DNA of 64,000 nucleotides from Trichoderma breve (taxonomy: Eukaryota > Ascomycota > Sordariomycetes > Hypocreales > Hypocreaceae). A program made the translations under genes and the position numbers. The number at the start of each line of letters is the position of its first letter. Positions within the stretch are counted from its first letter, which is position 1. A model generated the notes under the pieces. That model did no database searches and was not told the DNA's origin. It worked only from the letters and a program-made list of their open reading frames with translations. Positions 23,730 to 33,233 of the stretch are shown piece after piece. The stretch covers positions 2,542,001 to 2,606,000 of the forward strand of contig NC_079233.1 in the NCBI RefSeq assembly GCF_028502605.1, in the 5' to 3' direction.

Positions 23730-25807
23730 TTGATCCCTTTGGCGTGAGCAAAAGCAGCTTTTCTTTTACTTTTTGTATCCTTGATGAATGTGGCACGGCG
23801 TTTTTGGGGTTGCAAATTATTACTACGGGTCGGGCAAGGGAGAGCCTGGGTTGGCTCGGGATTGATTGATTGCTGTTTCCGCGGTGCGCAGGAATGATGT
23901 TTGTTTTGATACGCGCACTCTCGGACGCGCTGGGCACGGCATTATCGCACTATATATGTGACTTTCCTGGAATGAGCTCCCCAGTGGGGGGGCGGATCAC
24001 TATATTTTTTTTTTCTTACATGATTGATCTTGTCCGTCCGTGTGCCGTGTTGTAAGAAAAAAAAAGTTTGCGCGTTTTCAGTTTCTCTGGTGGGCGGATA
24101 CTGTGGGCAAAACAACATAAGCGTCACGGTGTCTTGGGTGCGTGTTTGGTGTAATAGTACTATGGGAAACATATAGACTTGTACAATTCATATAATTCAC
24201 CTGCATTGTCTTGGACCGCACATGTGAATTGCGATATGATTGAAGTTTGCAAATCCCCTCAAAGGGAGCGCTGAAATGAGCCCAACCCTCTTGATGGCGC
24301 TGTGTTTTTGCTTTGGTACGAAGCTTGGAACAGCTTGCGCCACTAGTACGCGTAGCGAGATATTACGGGGGAAGAGCTTGACAGAGGCGGAGGGGCGCAT
24401 TGCAGCCCAGTGCTATTCCGGGCCATTGTTTTCTCCACGGGCCGCTGAACCAAATATAGATGCCGCGGTTGCAAGAATCGAAAGGATCGATGAAACGCTG
24501 CGAATCTGTCTTACCGTTTTAGTACTGTCGTCAGCTTTGCGGAAAATGGCATGTTCACTAATATGGAGGAGCTCTGGAAGAACGCCCAAAGTTGCTCCAG
24601 GGCTGCTTGTGCTTGCAAAGAGGCGCTAAGCCAGTAATCTCGTAGTGGCAGCGCTCAGCCTCGTCTGGTTGGTCACCATGACGTTGACGCAGACCCTTCA
24701 AGGTTCCATGTTCGTTTGGCTCAAGGGTTCTGGGGCAGAGAAAGATGGGACGGCAAGTACTTGTACTTGCGTCTGCTGCTGGAAACACAGCATTGGCATT
24801 GGGTCTGTACAAGAGCCGTCACCGGCTGGGCATAGGGACCTGGCAGCTTCGGGCTCACTACCCGTCCACCGTATTTACAAAATGCCCTCTGTTACGAAGC
24901 GCCAGACAGTACAGCAGGTACGTGTATTAATTATAGATTGGATGCCATGTGCTACCGGGCCAATGCGCAAGGCTCGTAGCACTGAGCATGCCGTGTGCCT
25001 GCGGCTCGCTGCCACGTAGACGCAGCACGGAGTGACCCGAGCCAAGGCCCCGTGTGAAGCAGTTATGCTGCTGCCTCAGAGCATCACCGTCAACTCCCGT
25101 CCGTCGATAATTTGCCCCTTGCAGCCTTTGCCTTTCCCTAGGTACCTTTTTTTCCTTAGTAAGTACCATTTCTCGGGGTCTCCAATGCCCTTCAATACCG
25201 ACTTGGGTATGACGCCTGTCCTCCGCAATCCCCGTAGTAGTACTTGGCTCGGGGGTCACCAGACGTTGCCTCAACCGTCAGCGAATCTCGTCAGCGCATC
25301 CCGCCATGGCCGGCCGTATCAGGAACACGCGGTACCTGCCGAGAACAGCTGGCTGGCCCGTGCGAGCACCATTAGCACCTGTGCCATGTGCAGGGCTGTG
25401 ATGAAACGATACTTGCGGACGTGCTACTGCGTGGCTGAGTCGCCAGGTATCTCCTTAACTCGGCATGGGGCACCCCTCATTGAGGCACATGTAGCTGTAC
25501 CACCACTTGGACGTACCTTCCTGTAGCTCACCCCTTCGCAAGGGACAGCCTAACCGATTCTTCCGAAACGACTCACTTCCATATTTTGCTCCCTGGGCCA
25601 CACACGATTGTTAAGCCAGACACGGTTTCATATTTTCTGTCAACATCGAAGATTGTTTCTTTGACGCTGGAAGATGGCGGACCGGCTGTCTCTCTTCCTG
25701 TCGTGACCGAAGGGAATAGAGGATACAAGAGAGCTCCCCCCAGCCATACAAAAACCATATTATACGGAACCTACCCACTACCTTAGTAGACCCGTTGCCT
25801 GTCAACG
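23730..25807. other. Intergenic region, 2.1 kb, no gene seen
   Basis: Follows histone H1 and precedes the proline-rich protein gene. I find no supported coding region. It contains the 15-bp inverted repeat at 24006-24065, a second stem-loop GCAAGTAC-TT-GTACTTGC at 24753-24770, and a TATATTATA-like AT patch just before 25808 (CATATTATACGG at about 25757). Confidence 0.55.
24006..24065. repeat. 15-bp perfect inverted repeat downstream of histone H1
   Basis: The left arm (24006-24020) is nine T then CTTACA; the right arm (24051-24065) is TGTAAG then nine A; the loop is 30 nt. The arms match perfectly. It lies 277 bp after the H1 stop codon. It would form a hairpin in a long H1 3' UTR or in an antisense transcript. 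It could also be a relic of a small inverted-repeat element. Confidence 0.6.
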
Positions 25808-27391
25808 ATGGCGTCGTCATCGAACCCCTTCCGCAAGAGTGCGACACAGCACACAGAGAACCGCTTTCCTCCAATCGACTCTATAGATGCCGCCCAGCTG
25901 TTCCCGCCTCCGAAAACGAGCTTCCGCGATGAAAACGTGCCTCCGGCCGCACAATCTCCGGCTGTTGACGCAAACAAGGCCAAGGTCATCAAGAAGGTCC
26001 GCGTTCTGTCACCGCCTCCCCGGTCGCCCGACTCACCAGAGTGGACGGCAAGCTACTTTGGCTCTGCCGCCCATACATATGCACAAGAACAAGATCCCTT
26101 CAACAATGTCGATAACGATTGGGACAATGCAACCGCTACCCCACCTCCTCAGCCGGCACTTCCGCAAGGGCGGCAGCCGTTGACGGCGGCAGAGATGCAG
26201 AGACCGGTTTCGACGGTGGCCAATCCATTCAGCAAGAAGAAAACCCAGGACACTGGGAATCATCAGGAGCTAAAGGAGGCCGCAAGAGAGGAGGGCGAGG
26301 TGTTGAAGGCGGCACAGTCCGCGAGGCGGTCACTAAACGTGGATTCATTCAAACGGCTGCTAATGACGGGGGCAACGAGCCCGCCCAGCTCTCCGCTCCC
26401 AACGGACTCTTTCGATCATAACCAGGCGGACCAACCCAAGCCTACACCAGAGATTTCAACTGCCACCTCTACAAACAAGGAGAAAAAGGCTCCTCCGCCT
26501 CCTCCTAGCTCACGCCACGGCAAGGTGATTAAACCCGGGCAGAGCGTCACTGGTACCGAGAGCGCTGTGACCAGCCCCAAAGAAAAACCGGCCGAACCAG
26601 TCGTATCTAAAACCGAGTCACCACCCCGACCTGTCCTGTCTCGAGAGAGCTCGTCTAGCAGTTATTCCTCGGAAGAGACAGAAGAGGAGGTGCCTGTTGA
26701 GACTGATACTCATCCTCCCGCACTCACGGCCAGCCCAGATCAAATAGATACTTCCGTATCACCCCCCAACAATGCCAAGAAGCCTCTACCAACTCCGCCA
26801 CCGAGAAGGCAGCCTCGGATTGAGGTGAAAACGGGTGCTCCGGATTTGAAAGAGAATGAACCACCTCCACGGACATCCATGGAATCGATGCCATCAAGAA
26901 CGAGCAGCGTTCGCCACAGTGCTCATGCGCCGGCGCCCCCACCGCCTCGGAGGACTACCTCGGGCTCGAGGCAACCGGGCACTCCGCAATCTTCCACCTT
27001 CATCCACCCTCCCGAGCTCGACACCCCGAGGACTTCGATGGACTCGGCCAGACCCATGGCCCCTCCTCCGCCTCCCACGCGCAATCCTTCCACCCGCCGA
27101 CCTCAGAGCTTATACGGCCTAGAATCCTCTCATCGACGAGGTTTGGCTGAGATCAAGCCGCGAGACGGGGTGGCGCCTCCTCCCCCGCCGTCAAGGATAC
27201 GGGGCAGCAGCCAGAGCAGTACGGACGGACCATCCGGACGTGCGAGCCTAGACTCGGCCAGGAAACCAAGGACATCTGCAGACGAGTTTGGCGATCTCAA
27301 TGCACAGTACCCTGGCCAAAGCGTGGACATTCTCGCCGACCTCGAATCGCTGCAGAGGGAAGTCGATGCCTTGCGAGGGAGAATGAGTTGA
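25808..27391 (+). CDS. Proline-rich protein with NPF/DPF motifs, function unknown
   Basis: Single exon, 527 aa, ATG at 25808. I do not recognise a catalytic domain. The protein is mostly disordered, rich in Pro, Ser and Thr. It has NPF tripeptides at residues 6-8 and 139-141 and a DPF at 96-98; these motifs bind EH domains and adaptor ear domains in endocytic proteins. Several poly-proline stretches flanked by Arg/Lys (PPPPPSSRHGK, PLPTPPPRRQPR, APPPPPSRIRG) resemble SH3 ligands. A short basic amphipathic segment, SLNVDSFKRLLMTG, lies near 175-188. The last 25 residues (DILADLESLQREVDALRGRMS) look like a short coiled coil. A scaffold at the cortex or in endocytosis is a reasonable inference, not a demonstrated role. 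Multiple RTSMDS-type Ser sites suggest phosphorylation. Confidence 0.8.
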   Translation: MASSSNPFRKSATQHTENRFPPIDSIDAAQLFPPPKTSFRDENVPPAAQSPAVDANKAKVIKKVRVLSPPPRSPDSPEWTASYFGSAAHTYAQEQDPFNNVDNDWDNATATPPPQPALPQGRQPLTAAEMQRPVSTVANPFSKKKTQDTGNHQELKEAAREEGEVLKAAQSARRSLNVDSFKRLLMTGATSPPSSPLPTDSFDHNQADQPKPTPEISTATSTNKEKKAPPPPPSSRHGKVIKPGQSVTGTESAVTSPKEKPAEPVVSKTESPPRPVLSRESSSSSYSSEETEEEVPVETDTHPPALTASPDQIDTSVSPPNNAKKPLPTPPPRRQPRIEVKTGAPDLKENEPPPRTSMESMPSRTSSVRHSAHAPAPPPPRRTTSGSRQPGTPQSSTFIHPPELDTPRTSMDSARPMAPPPPPTRNPSTRRPQSLYGLESSHRRGLAEIKPRDGVAPPPPPSRIRGSSQSSTDGPSGRASLDSARKPRTSADEFGDLNAQYPGQSVDILADLESLQREVDALRGRMS

Positions 27392-28020
27392 CACTGAAAA
27401 AACAACTTTCTTCATGCCTCATTTGTGGAATACACAGTGGGTTTTGAAGGAGAGGGGATGTAAATGTGATACCAGAGGGGCGTAACATTAGAAGAGTGAG
27501 ACGGAAAGGGATATGACATTCTATGGAGTCCGCTGTATAGTATATATGGGAGGCGTTGATTATTCTTTTCTTGTTTGCGCAGCTTGGGAATGCCGATATG
27601 AAGTTTTTGTGGTTTTTTAAAACTTCTCTTTTTTCTTTTTTTGTTTATACAGAATAGCGTCTGGACTGTGGTGCGCCCAAGTTGTAGCATCGATGTGGCT
27701 TTATCTTTTTCTACTGTAGTTGAATAGGTACATTGTGAAATCTCTCCATATTTGGATTGCGATTCGCCGTGAAGTGAATTGTTTTGTCTTCATCGATAAA
27801 AGATGCCGTGCTATTAGTATTCTGTATTCCCTTTACCCTAAGAATGTCGGCTGTCTAGATGGCGCCCCTTTACGTCCCAATTTAACGCCGGATAATGCAC
27901 GCTACCACTCCTTCAAACAAGCATTATACATCCATCCCAAGTAAATCTCCCGTCTTTGGCTAATAATTCCTGTCTATATATAAAAATAAATATTCCTCTC
28001 GCTGGGGGGGTTTTTTTGGT
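27392..28020. other. Convergent 3' flanks
   Basis: 629 bp between the proline-rich protein gene and the minus-strand SYS1 gene. It is AT-rich, with T runs near 27625-27650 and 28008-28018, consistent with two 3' untranslated regions. No gene is supported. Confidence 0.6.
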
Positions 28021-28753
28021 CTATGCTGAAGTCTTTATCTGGTTCATTTCGTACTCTCCGGCCGTACTTGATCCGCCCATTCCATCTTCGACGTCCGGGT
28101 GCAATGCGTCCTCTCTTGCGCCGGGGCCCCTGTTTGAAGGGCCGGACGTGCCAGACCCGAGGATCCTGCCGCCGAGGAAGAAGACGGGCTGGAGCTCGCG
28201 GTAGCGGCATCCCCACATGCCCAGGCCGACGGCGGTGGCGGAGGAGGCGAGCATGGTGAACCACCACATAGAGTTGCGGGGGAGGGAGCGCGTGTAGAGG
28301 CATGTGAAGAGGAGGTGGAGGAAGTGGATGGTGAGGGCGAAGTCGGGGACGAGTTTGCTGCGCGCGACGAGGATGACCATGGCGACGGACCTGATGGTGA
28401 AGAAGTAGATTAGTATTTTTCTTGTCTGTGAAAGAAGCGATAAAAGAAGAGAGAAAGGGGGGCATGCTGAAGCGTGTTTGGGGAGAGAAGGAGGAAGCGT
28501 ACATGCAGAATCCTCCGTTGAGGAGCCAGACAAAGGCCATGAGCCATCCTTGGGTTGTGTCGCCGCGCACGCGGTCCCAGCCGAGAATCAGGTCGAAGCT
28601 AAACGGCATGCCCGCGACCAGAGTGGTGAAGAGCATGAGGACGAGGGCGGCGCAGTAGTAGAGGGCCTGGAGGATGGCTATCTGGGAGGCGATTTTGAGG
28701 GGCGGGAGTTCCGTGAGGGCGCCGGCGCGAGGGGGTCTGCGACGGCGAGCCAT
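28021..28753 (-). CDS. SYS1: Golgi integral membrane protein Sys1
   Basis: Four-span Golgi protein that recruits the Arl3/ARFRP1 GTPase to the trans-Golgi; this role is known from yeast and animals. Two exons, 28753-28503 and 28390-28021, with a 112-bp intron; the product is 206 aa. The N-terminus MARRRRPPRAGALTELPPLK is basic. Membrane segments are visible at about 23-45, 67-92 (GWLMAFVWLLNGGFCM crossing the splice junction into SVAMVILV), 101-118 and 124-146. The RSKLVPDFALT loop and CRYRELQP after the last span are family hallmarks. The C-terminal 45 residues are Gly/Ser-rich and acidic, without a known motif. It is divergent from COA6 over a shared 770-bp region. Confidence 0.92.
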
Positions 28754-29523
28754 TGCGATTTATGGGAGAACGGAATAGAGTGAGTTGATTCGGTTGCTTG
28801 GAGTGTTTTGAGTGTTGAGTAAGGGTTTATTCTATGGGGTGCGTGGAGATGCGAGTCGGATGGATGAGGCGACTTGTTGTTTCGTCGTGCATCGGTTCGG
28901 GATTCGCTGTCTTTTAGTCCATGTTGAGGCGAGATGGATAGCGAATGGAGTTTTGAGTGCTAATAAAAGCGAACAAAGGTGTCGCAAGCATCTGCTGTTT
29001 CTGGCGCGAAACAGATGCCAATGCAGACGCTGGTGATGGCACAAGGCAGATGAGAAGGGACGGGAGTTGTAGCAATGATGAATGCTTGTGCATGATACGC
29101 CGGACAGGTGACAGCTTGCCTGCAGGCCGGAATTGCGCTAGGCTGCATCAGAGCTGTTTTCGCCTGACCGCCCGCGGGATTCTGCCGGTCTTTTGATCGT
29201 CATACTTGAATGGATGCGAAATAGTGCATGTATTACCAACGAACTTCATAGCAGCTCGCACATCTTTCAGTCTCTACAACCAATTTGGGATTGCCGGGCT
29301 GAGATCATTTCGTCTCAATTAGACACGACTTGCGAATTGTTTCTGCTTCCATTGCTGGGATGAGTACATGAAATATCGAGCTCAGCAATAGCACAATACA
29401 GGTACCCCTCCCACCAGAGCAGCAACCTGCAAAGCCTGGTCTCGACACAAGCACCTCGCCTGCTAGACTCTCTTCAGCAGATATACCTATCAATCTCATT
29501 CATACACATCTTCCCGAGCAAAG
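28754..29523. other. Shared divergent promoter region of SYS1 and COA6
   Basis: 770 bp between two divergent start codons. No gene and no clear TATA box are seen. A CT-rich stretch just before 29524 is consistent with a start region for COA6. Confidence 0.55.
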
Positions 29524-29934
29524 ATGGGCTGGTGGCCGTTTTCCGCAGACACCCGGGCCGACGCCATCCGCAGCGGCACGGCCATTCCCAACCGCGAGGA
29601 GCGCACCGTCTGCTGGGCCTCACGAGACGCCTACTTTGCCTGCCTGGACGCCAACAACATCATTGACGCCAACAAGGACGCTTCCGCCGCCGCCAAGGCG
29701 TGTCCCAAGCAGTCCGCCGATTTCGAGCGCGACTGCGCGGCCGCCTGGGTCAAGTACTTTAAGCAGTGGCGCGTAGCGGATCTGCAGAAGAAGAAGAGGC
29801 TGGAGGAGCTGCGCAAGCAGGGCGCTGTCGAGATGGACGTTTCGACTAGCTTTGCGCCGGAGGGGGGTGCTGGAGAGAAAGGGAAGGGGAAGGGCGATAT
29901 CCAGGAGATGTTGGATCGGAAGAGAGGGAGGTGA
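29524..29934 (+). CDS. COA6: Cytochrome c oxidase assembly factor 6
   Basis: Intermembrane-space protein that helps deliver copper to subunit 2 of cytochrome oxidase. Single exon, 136 aa, ATG at 29524. It has the CX9C-CX10C twin-cysteine helices: CWASRDAYFAC near residues 30-40 and CPKQSADFERDC near 60-71, which fold through the Mia40 pathway. The start MGWWPF and the WVKYFKQWR segment after the second Cys pair match fungal Coa6. The C-terminal 35 residues are charged and variable. No mitochondrial presequence is needed for this class and none is seen. The call is secure. Confidence 0.93.
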   Translation: MGWWPFSADTRADAIRSGTAIPNREERTVCWASRDAYFACLDANNIIDANKDASAAAKACPKQSADFERDCAAAWVKYFKQWRVADLQKKKRLEELRKQGAVEMDVSTSFAPEGGAGEKGKGKGDIQEMLDRKRGR

Positions 29935-30401
29935 ATGGATGAGGTATGATGGCACTTTGTGCAGTCTCACTTTTTTAGTGATGGAGGAGGCTGGTGGCAT
30001 ACTCTGTGTTTGATATAGATGCCGACGTGTACAACAGTTGTATATTTATGATGGATATTGGAAACTAAGTAAGGCAGCATACAATGATGGACTCACTCTT
30101 CTCTTTTGGAGATATTTAGATGGCACAAATTCAGCTCAAAACACAAAACGGTAGTTCTTTTGGAATTCTAGGGTCTCTTGGTTCATTCGGTGTGCATGAG
30201 ACAGTGAATTGAGAGGTAAAAAAGGTGGTATCTTATCACAAATAAAGAGGGGAAAATGAGACAAATAGGTAGATGAGTGAATGAATTGAATAAATAATGA
30301 GAAAGTGGCAGCTACAGGCAGGAGACGTGAATAGAAAGGACTGGAAGCAAAAAGGACAAAGAAACAAAAAGAGGTTGCGAGCCAGTGGCCCGCATCACGT
30401 A
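29935..30401. other. COA6 3' flank and tRNA downstream region
   Basis: AT-rich 467-bp stretch with the COA6 3' flank on its left and the Pol III terminator of the minus-strand tRNA on its right. No gene is supported. Confidence 0.6.
30366..30370 (-). terminator. RNA polymerase III terminator of the tRNA
   Basis: A run of five T on the minus strand, 31 bp past the 3' end of the tRNA. Five T residues suffice for Pol III termination in fungi. Confidence 0.6.
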
Positions 30402-30502
30402 TGGACGAACAGGGAATCGAACCCTGGACCTTTCCCAGGCGGTGTTGCAACCCGGAGGTTGCACTATGCTAAGGGAAAATTATACCACTAAACCATTCGC
30501 CC
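30402..30502 (-). tRNA. tRNA-Ala (anticodon AGC) with a 29-nt intron
   Basis: Cloverleaf read on the minus strand. The acceptor stem GGGCGAA pairs with TTCGTCC, including a G3:U70 wobble, the classical alanine identity pair. The D arm is GTTTAGTGGTATAAT. The anticodon stem TTCCC/GGGAA encloses loop TTAGCAT, giving AGC. The T arm is CAGGG-TTCGATT-CCCTG and the discriminator is A73 at 30402. Mature length is 72 nt. The 29-nt intron sits at the canonical 37/38 position (about 30437-30465, ambiguous by one base). It contains a perfect stem TGCAACC-TCCG-GGTTGCA. The T loop TTCGATT is the B box. The D arm resembles tRNA-Pro and tRNA-Gly more than the usual alanine D arm (GCGTAGT.GGTAGCGC), which is odd. 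The isotype rests on the anticodon and on G3:U70. Confidence 0.85.
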
Positions 30503-32012
30503 ATTTGACTCGTGATGCCAGAATCGAGGCCCTGAGATTACCTAAGACGGTAGCATGAGTGACTAAACGAGCGACTCAAGATGGGTTGTATTGGCCTGGG
30601 AGATTCACGAGCGTGTAGTTGTATCAATATGACATCCGTGTTGAATGCCGTTAACTACCTTACTAATGGAATGCACAACCCTTAGATCTATCGTCTATGA
30701 TGCGGGCAAGTAGTACTTGATTACTGCCCGATTTAGTTCAGCCGATTCCTTGGCCTCGGTAGCCTCTGCGGCCTGCTTTGTGCTAATGCGGGCGTTTGGT
30801 CACCATCGCGGCCTTGCATGCTACCCTGGATCTATTTCGCATTTTTCGCGGCTGCGTATTCTTGTGATACATGGCGGGGTATGTTGATTATTTTGATTAT
30901 TTTCAAATGCTACCTCATACGGGCTTTCTATATATATCCACGTCAAGGCCTCCGCGTCATTGAGGCCGTTTGCGAATGCGGGGGGCTGTTACATGCCTCA
31001 TACCAAGATGCACGGACACAAGTGTCATGGTGTTTTTAGCAACATCATGTGGGAAAGCCAAGACAACGTGCTTATTCTCGCAGGCATCTGACGTCTGCTG
31101 TAACATCTCTTCAAAGCCTGATGCTTCAGAGCCTCGGATGTTAATTCACATAAGGCGAGCTGTCTATGTCTCGCACTACACCAAATATTCGGGCAAGTAA
31201 ATGCCACACATGAAGCTAAATTAACACGCATGATGCCCTCACCACGGCCAAGAAACATTGATATTGAACAAGCCCATCACAATCTCAGCCCCCCTGCTTC
31301 CCAAAGTCGTATTCTCTGCATATTCTCGTACCTTTTTCGCCTTTAGCGCCCTCCTGGCGTTTCACGGCTCAGCTCTGCCTGTTTCATGAAACGTCCCCCC
31401 TCTAGTGCTTTGGCCTCCTGGCGCTGCGATTGGATCGTCGCCGGCGCATCCCTGCGTCCCTTTTATCCATCGAAAAGGGAGCCAATCTCGAGCCGCGCCT
31501 GAAGTGGAAGTAAGCCAGTTTGGCGGCCGATCGTGAGTGGTGCCTCTTGGTTGGCCAGGGGGGTCACAAGCAATGGGCGCATTTGAGCCTCGCCCAATCA
31601 AGCCCGACGTCCTTTGGAGGCGATTGCTAGCCCGTGCGCAACCCCTGGAGAGCATGATTCACGATCCCTCGTTGAGGGAGCCGTACAAAAGGGTCTTGCT
31701 TTGGCCCTCCGGCATCGTGGACTCTCGTTTTTACGACCACGGGTTCTGTCTACCTATTCATTCCTTTCTCAAGTCGCTGGCTGGCACTGCATCACTCCTT
31801 TTTCTAGCGTTCAACTATCTGTTACGCATTGCGTTCACTTTTTTCTCAGCTTTTGAACAGTCCTTGCTTGCCACAATACAAAGACCTGGTGTCCCTTGTT
31901 GGCTACATAAACACATCTACGCACACATCAACGCTCACGGCAATCTCGATACTCTACTCTACTCCTACTCTCGCATCTCGAAGTTGTGATACCAATAAAA
32001 CTCATCATCACC
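30503..32012. other. Intergenic region between the tRNA and the secreted protein gene
   Basis: 1.5 kb with no supported gene. The tRNA 5' flank is on the left. The right 250 bp before 32013 are pyrimidine-rich, with a TACATAAA TATA-like box at about 31904-31911, and form the likely promoter of the secreted protein. Confidence 0.55.
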
Positions 32013-32627
32013 ATGCACTTCTCCACCGTCTCCTCGCTCGTTTTGGGCCTCGCCACCCTCGCCGCGGCCCAGCTGCCCGCTGCTGCCATCGTCAAGCAGA
32101 TTGCTCCCAACGCCGAGAACTGCGCTGATACCACCGAATGCCGCACTGCTGAGCAGGCTGCTCCCTTCATTGCCCAGGCCATGTACAACTACGGGGTCTA
32201 CACCACACCTGAGATGGCTGCCATCATCGCCCTGATGGCCTTTGAGTCCGTTGACTTTAAGTTCAAGCACAACGTCTCTCCCGGCCGCCCTGGTCAGGGC
32301 ACTGCCAACATGCAGATGGCTAACTTCAATCTGAAGTATGCCCAGAGCATCGACAGCCTTAAGAGCCAGGTTTCGCAGTTTACCACCACAGATGGCTTGA
32401 GTGACGATGATCTGAACCACATCCTGTCTCTCGTTCAGCCCGACGAGTTCAACTTTGGCAGCGGCCCTTGGTTCTACTCTACCCAGTGCGACCCGTCTGT
32501 CAAGCAGGCCTTGTGGGATAATGTCGATACTGGATTCGAAAAGTACATGGCGTGTGTTGGTGTGACTGTCACGGATGATCGCCTGGCGTACTTTACCAGA
32601 GCGAAGGCGGCATTTAACCTGAACTGA
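32013..32627 (+). CDS. Small secreted protein, lysozyme-like signature, function unknown
   Basis: Single exon, 204 aa, ATG at 32013 in the good context CACCATG; the upstream extension of the frame begins at a non-ATG codon. Residues 1-20 form a clear signal peptide ending in AAAQ. The mature protein has four cysteines (37, 43, 159, 181), enough for two disulfides. The segment MAAIIALMAFESVDFKF (residues 68-84) followed by GRPGQGTANMQ resembles the active-site region of lysozyme-like or transglycosylase-like proteins, with Glu78 as the possible catalytic acid. That is a resemblance only. I cannot assign a CAZy family. Extracellular action on polysaccharide, or an effector role, would fit the flanking hydrolase genes. 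Confidence 0.75.
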   Translation: MHFSTVSSLVLGLATLAAAQLPAAAIVKQIAPNAENCADTTECRTAEQAAPFIAQAMYNYGVYTTPEMAAIIALMAFESVDFKFKHNVSPGRPGQGTANMQMANFNLKYAQSIDSLKSQVSQFTTTDGLSDDDLNHILSLVQPDEFNFGSGPWFYSTQCDPSVKQALWDNVDTGFEKYMACVGVTVTDDRLAYFTRAKAAFNLN

Positions 32628-33233
32628 GCTGCAAAGGCCCTGAGTTTGCCTTCAATACCATTAGTGTAGCAGTTACTGCCGTTGTTGTGATTAGTGCGTT
32701 TGTTCGAAGAATATATTTAGCGATACCCTCGTCAATAGGAAAAAAAATAGGAAAAGAGCGTTATACCCATGTTCCTGGTAGTTGATATTTGTGTCTATGT
32801 GAATTGCTAGATTGGGGAGGCTGGCACGGAGCAGATTGCCGAAAGCTGTTGGCGGCGGATGAATCTGACCTGTTTATAGGCCCAACAGCAGAGTGACAGC
32901 GCCGATAGGGCCTAGGTTGTGCATAAACGAGCATTCGGTAGACCTGAATGCTGCCTCGTATTTGACGTGGAGTTAAATCCTTTGACTCTGGCCGTATCGG
33001 TAAGCGGATCTGATCCTTTTGCTCGGTCGGCCAACAGCATCAAGAGCACGCAATACTGATACCGGATAAGAGTCGCGTTGAGTTTTTGGTCAAAAAAATA
33101 CATAAACAGTCGCGCCAGCATCTTTGAGACATCAATGCCGTTTCTCTGATTTCAATTGTTCAACTCACCGACCTTTTACAACTGCGCGCGTATTTTAGTG
33201 AGATGTCCAAAGACAGTAGGTGCTGAGGGCACA
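32628..33233. other. Intergenic, promoter of the ABC transporter
   Basis: 606 bp with no coding signal. It holds the 3' flank of the secreted protein and the upstream region of the transporter. No TATA box stands out. Confidence 0.5.
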
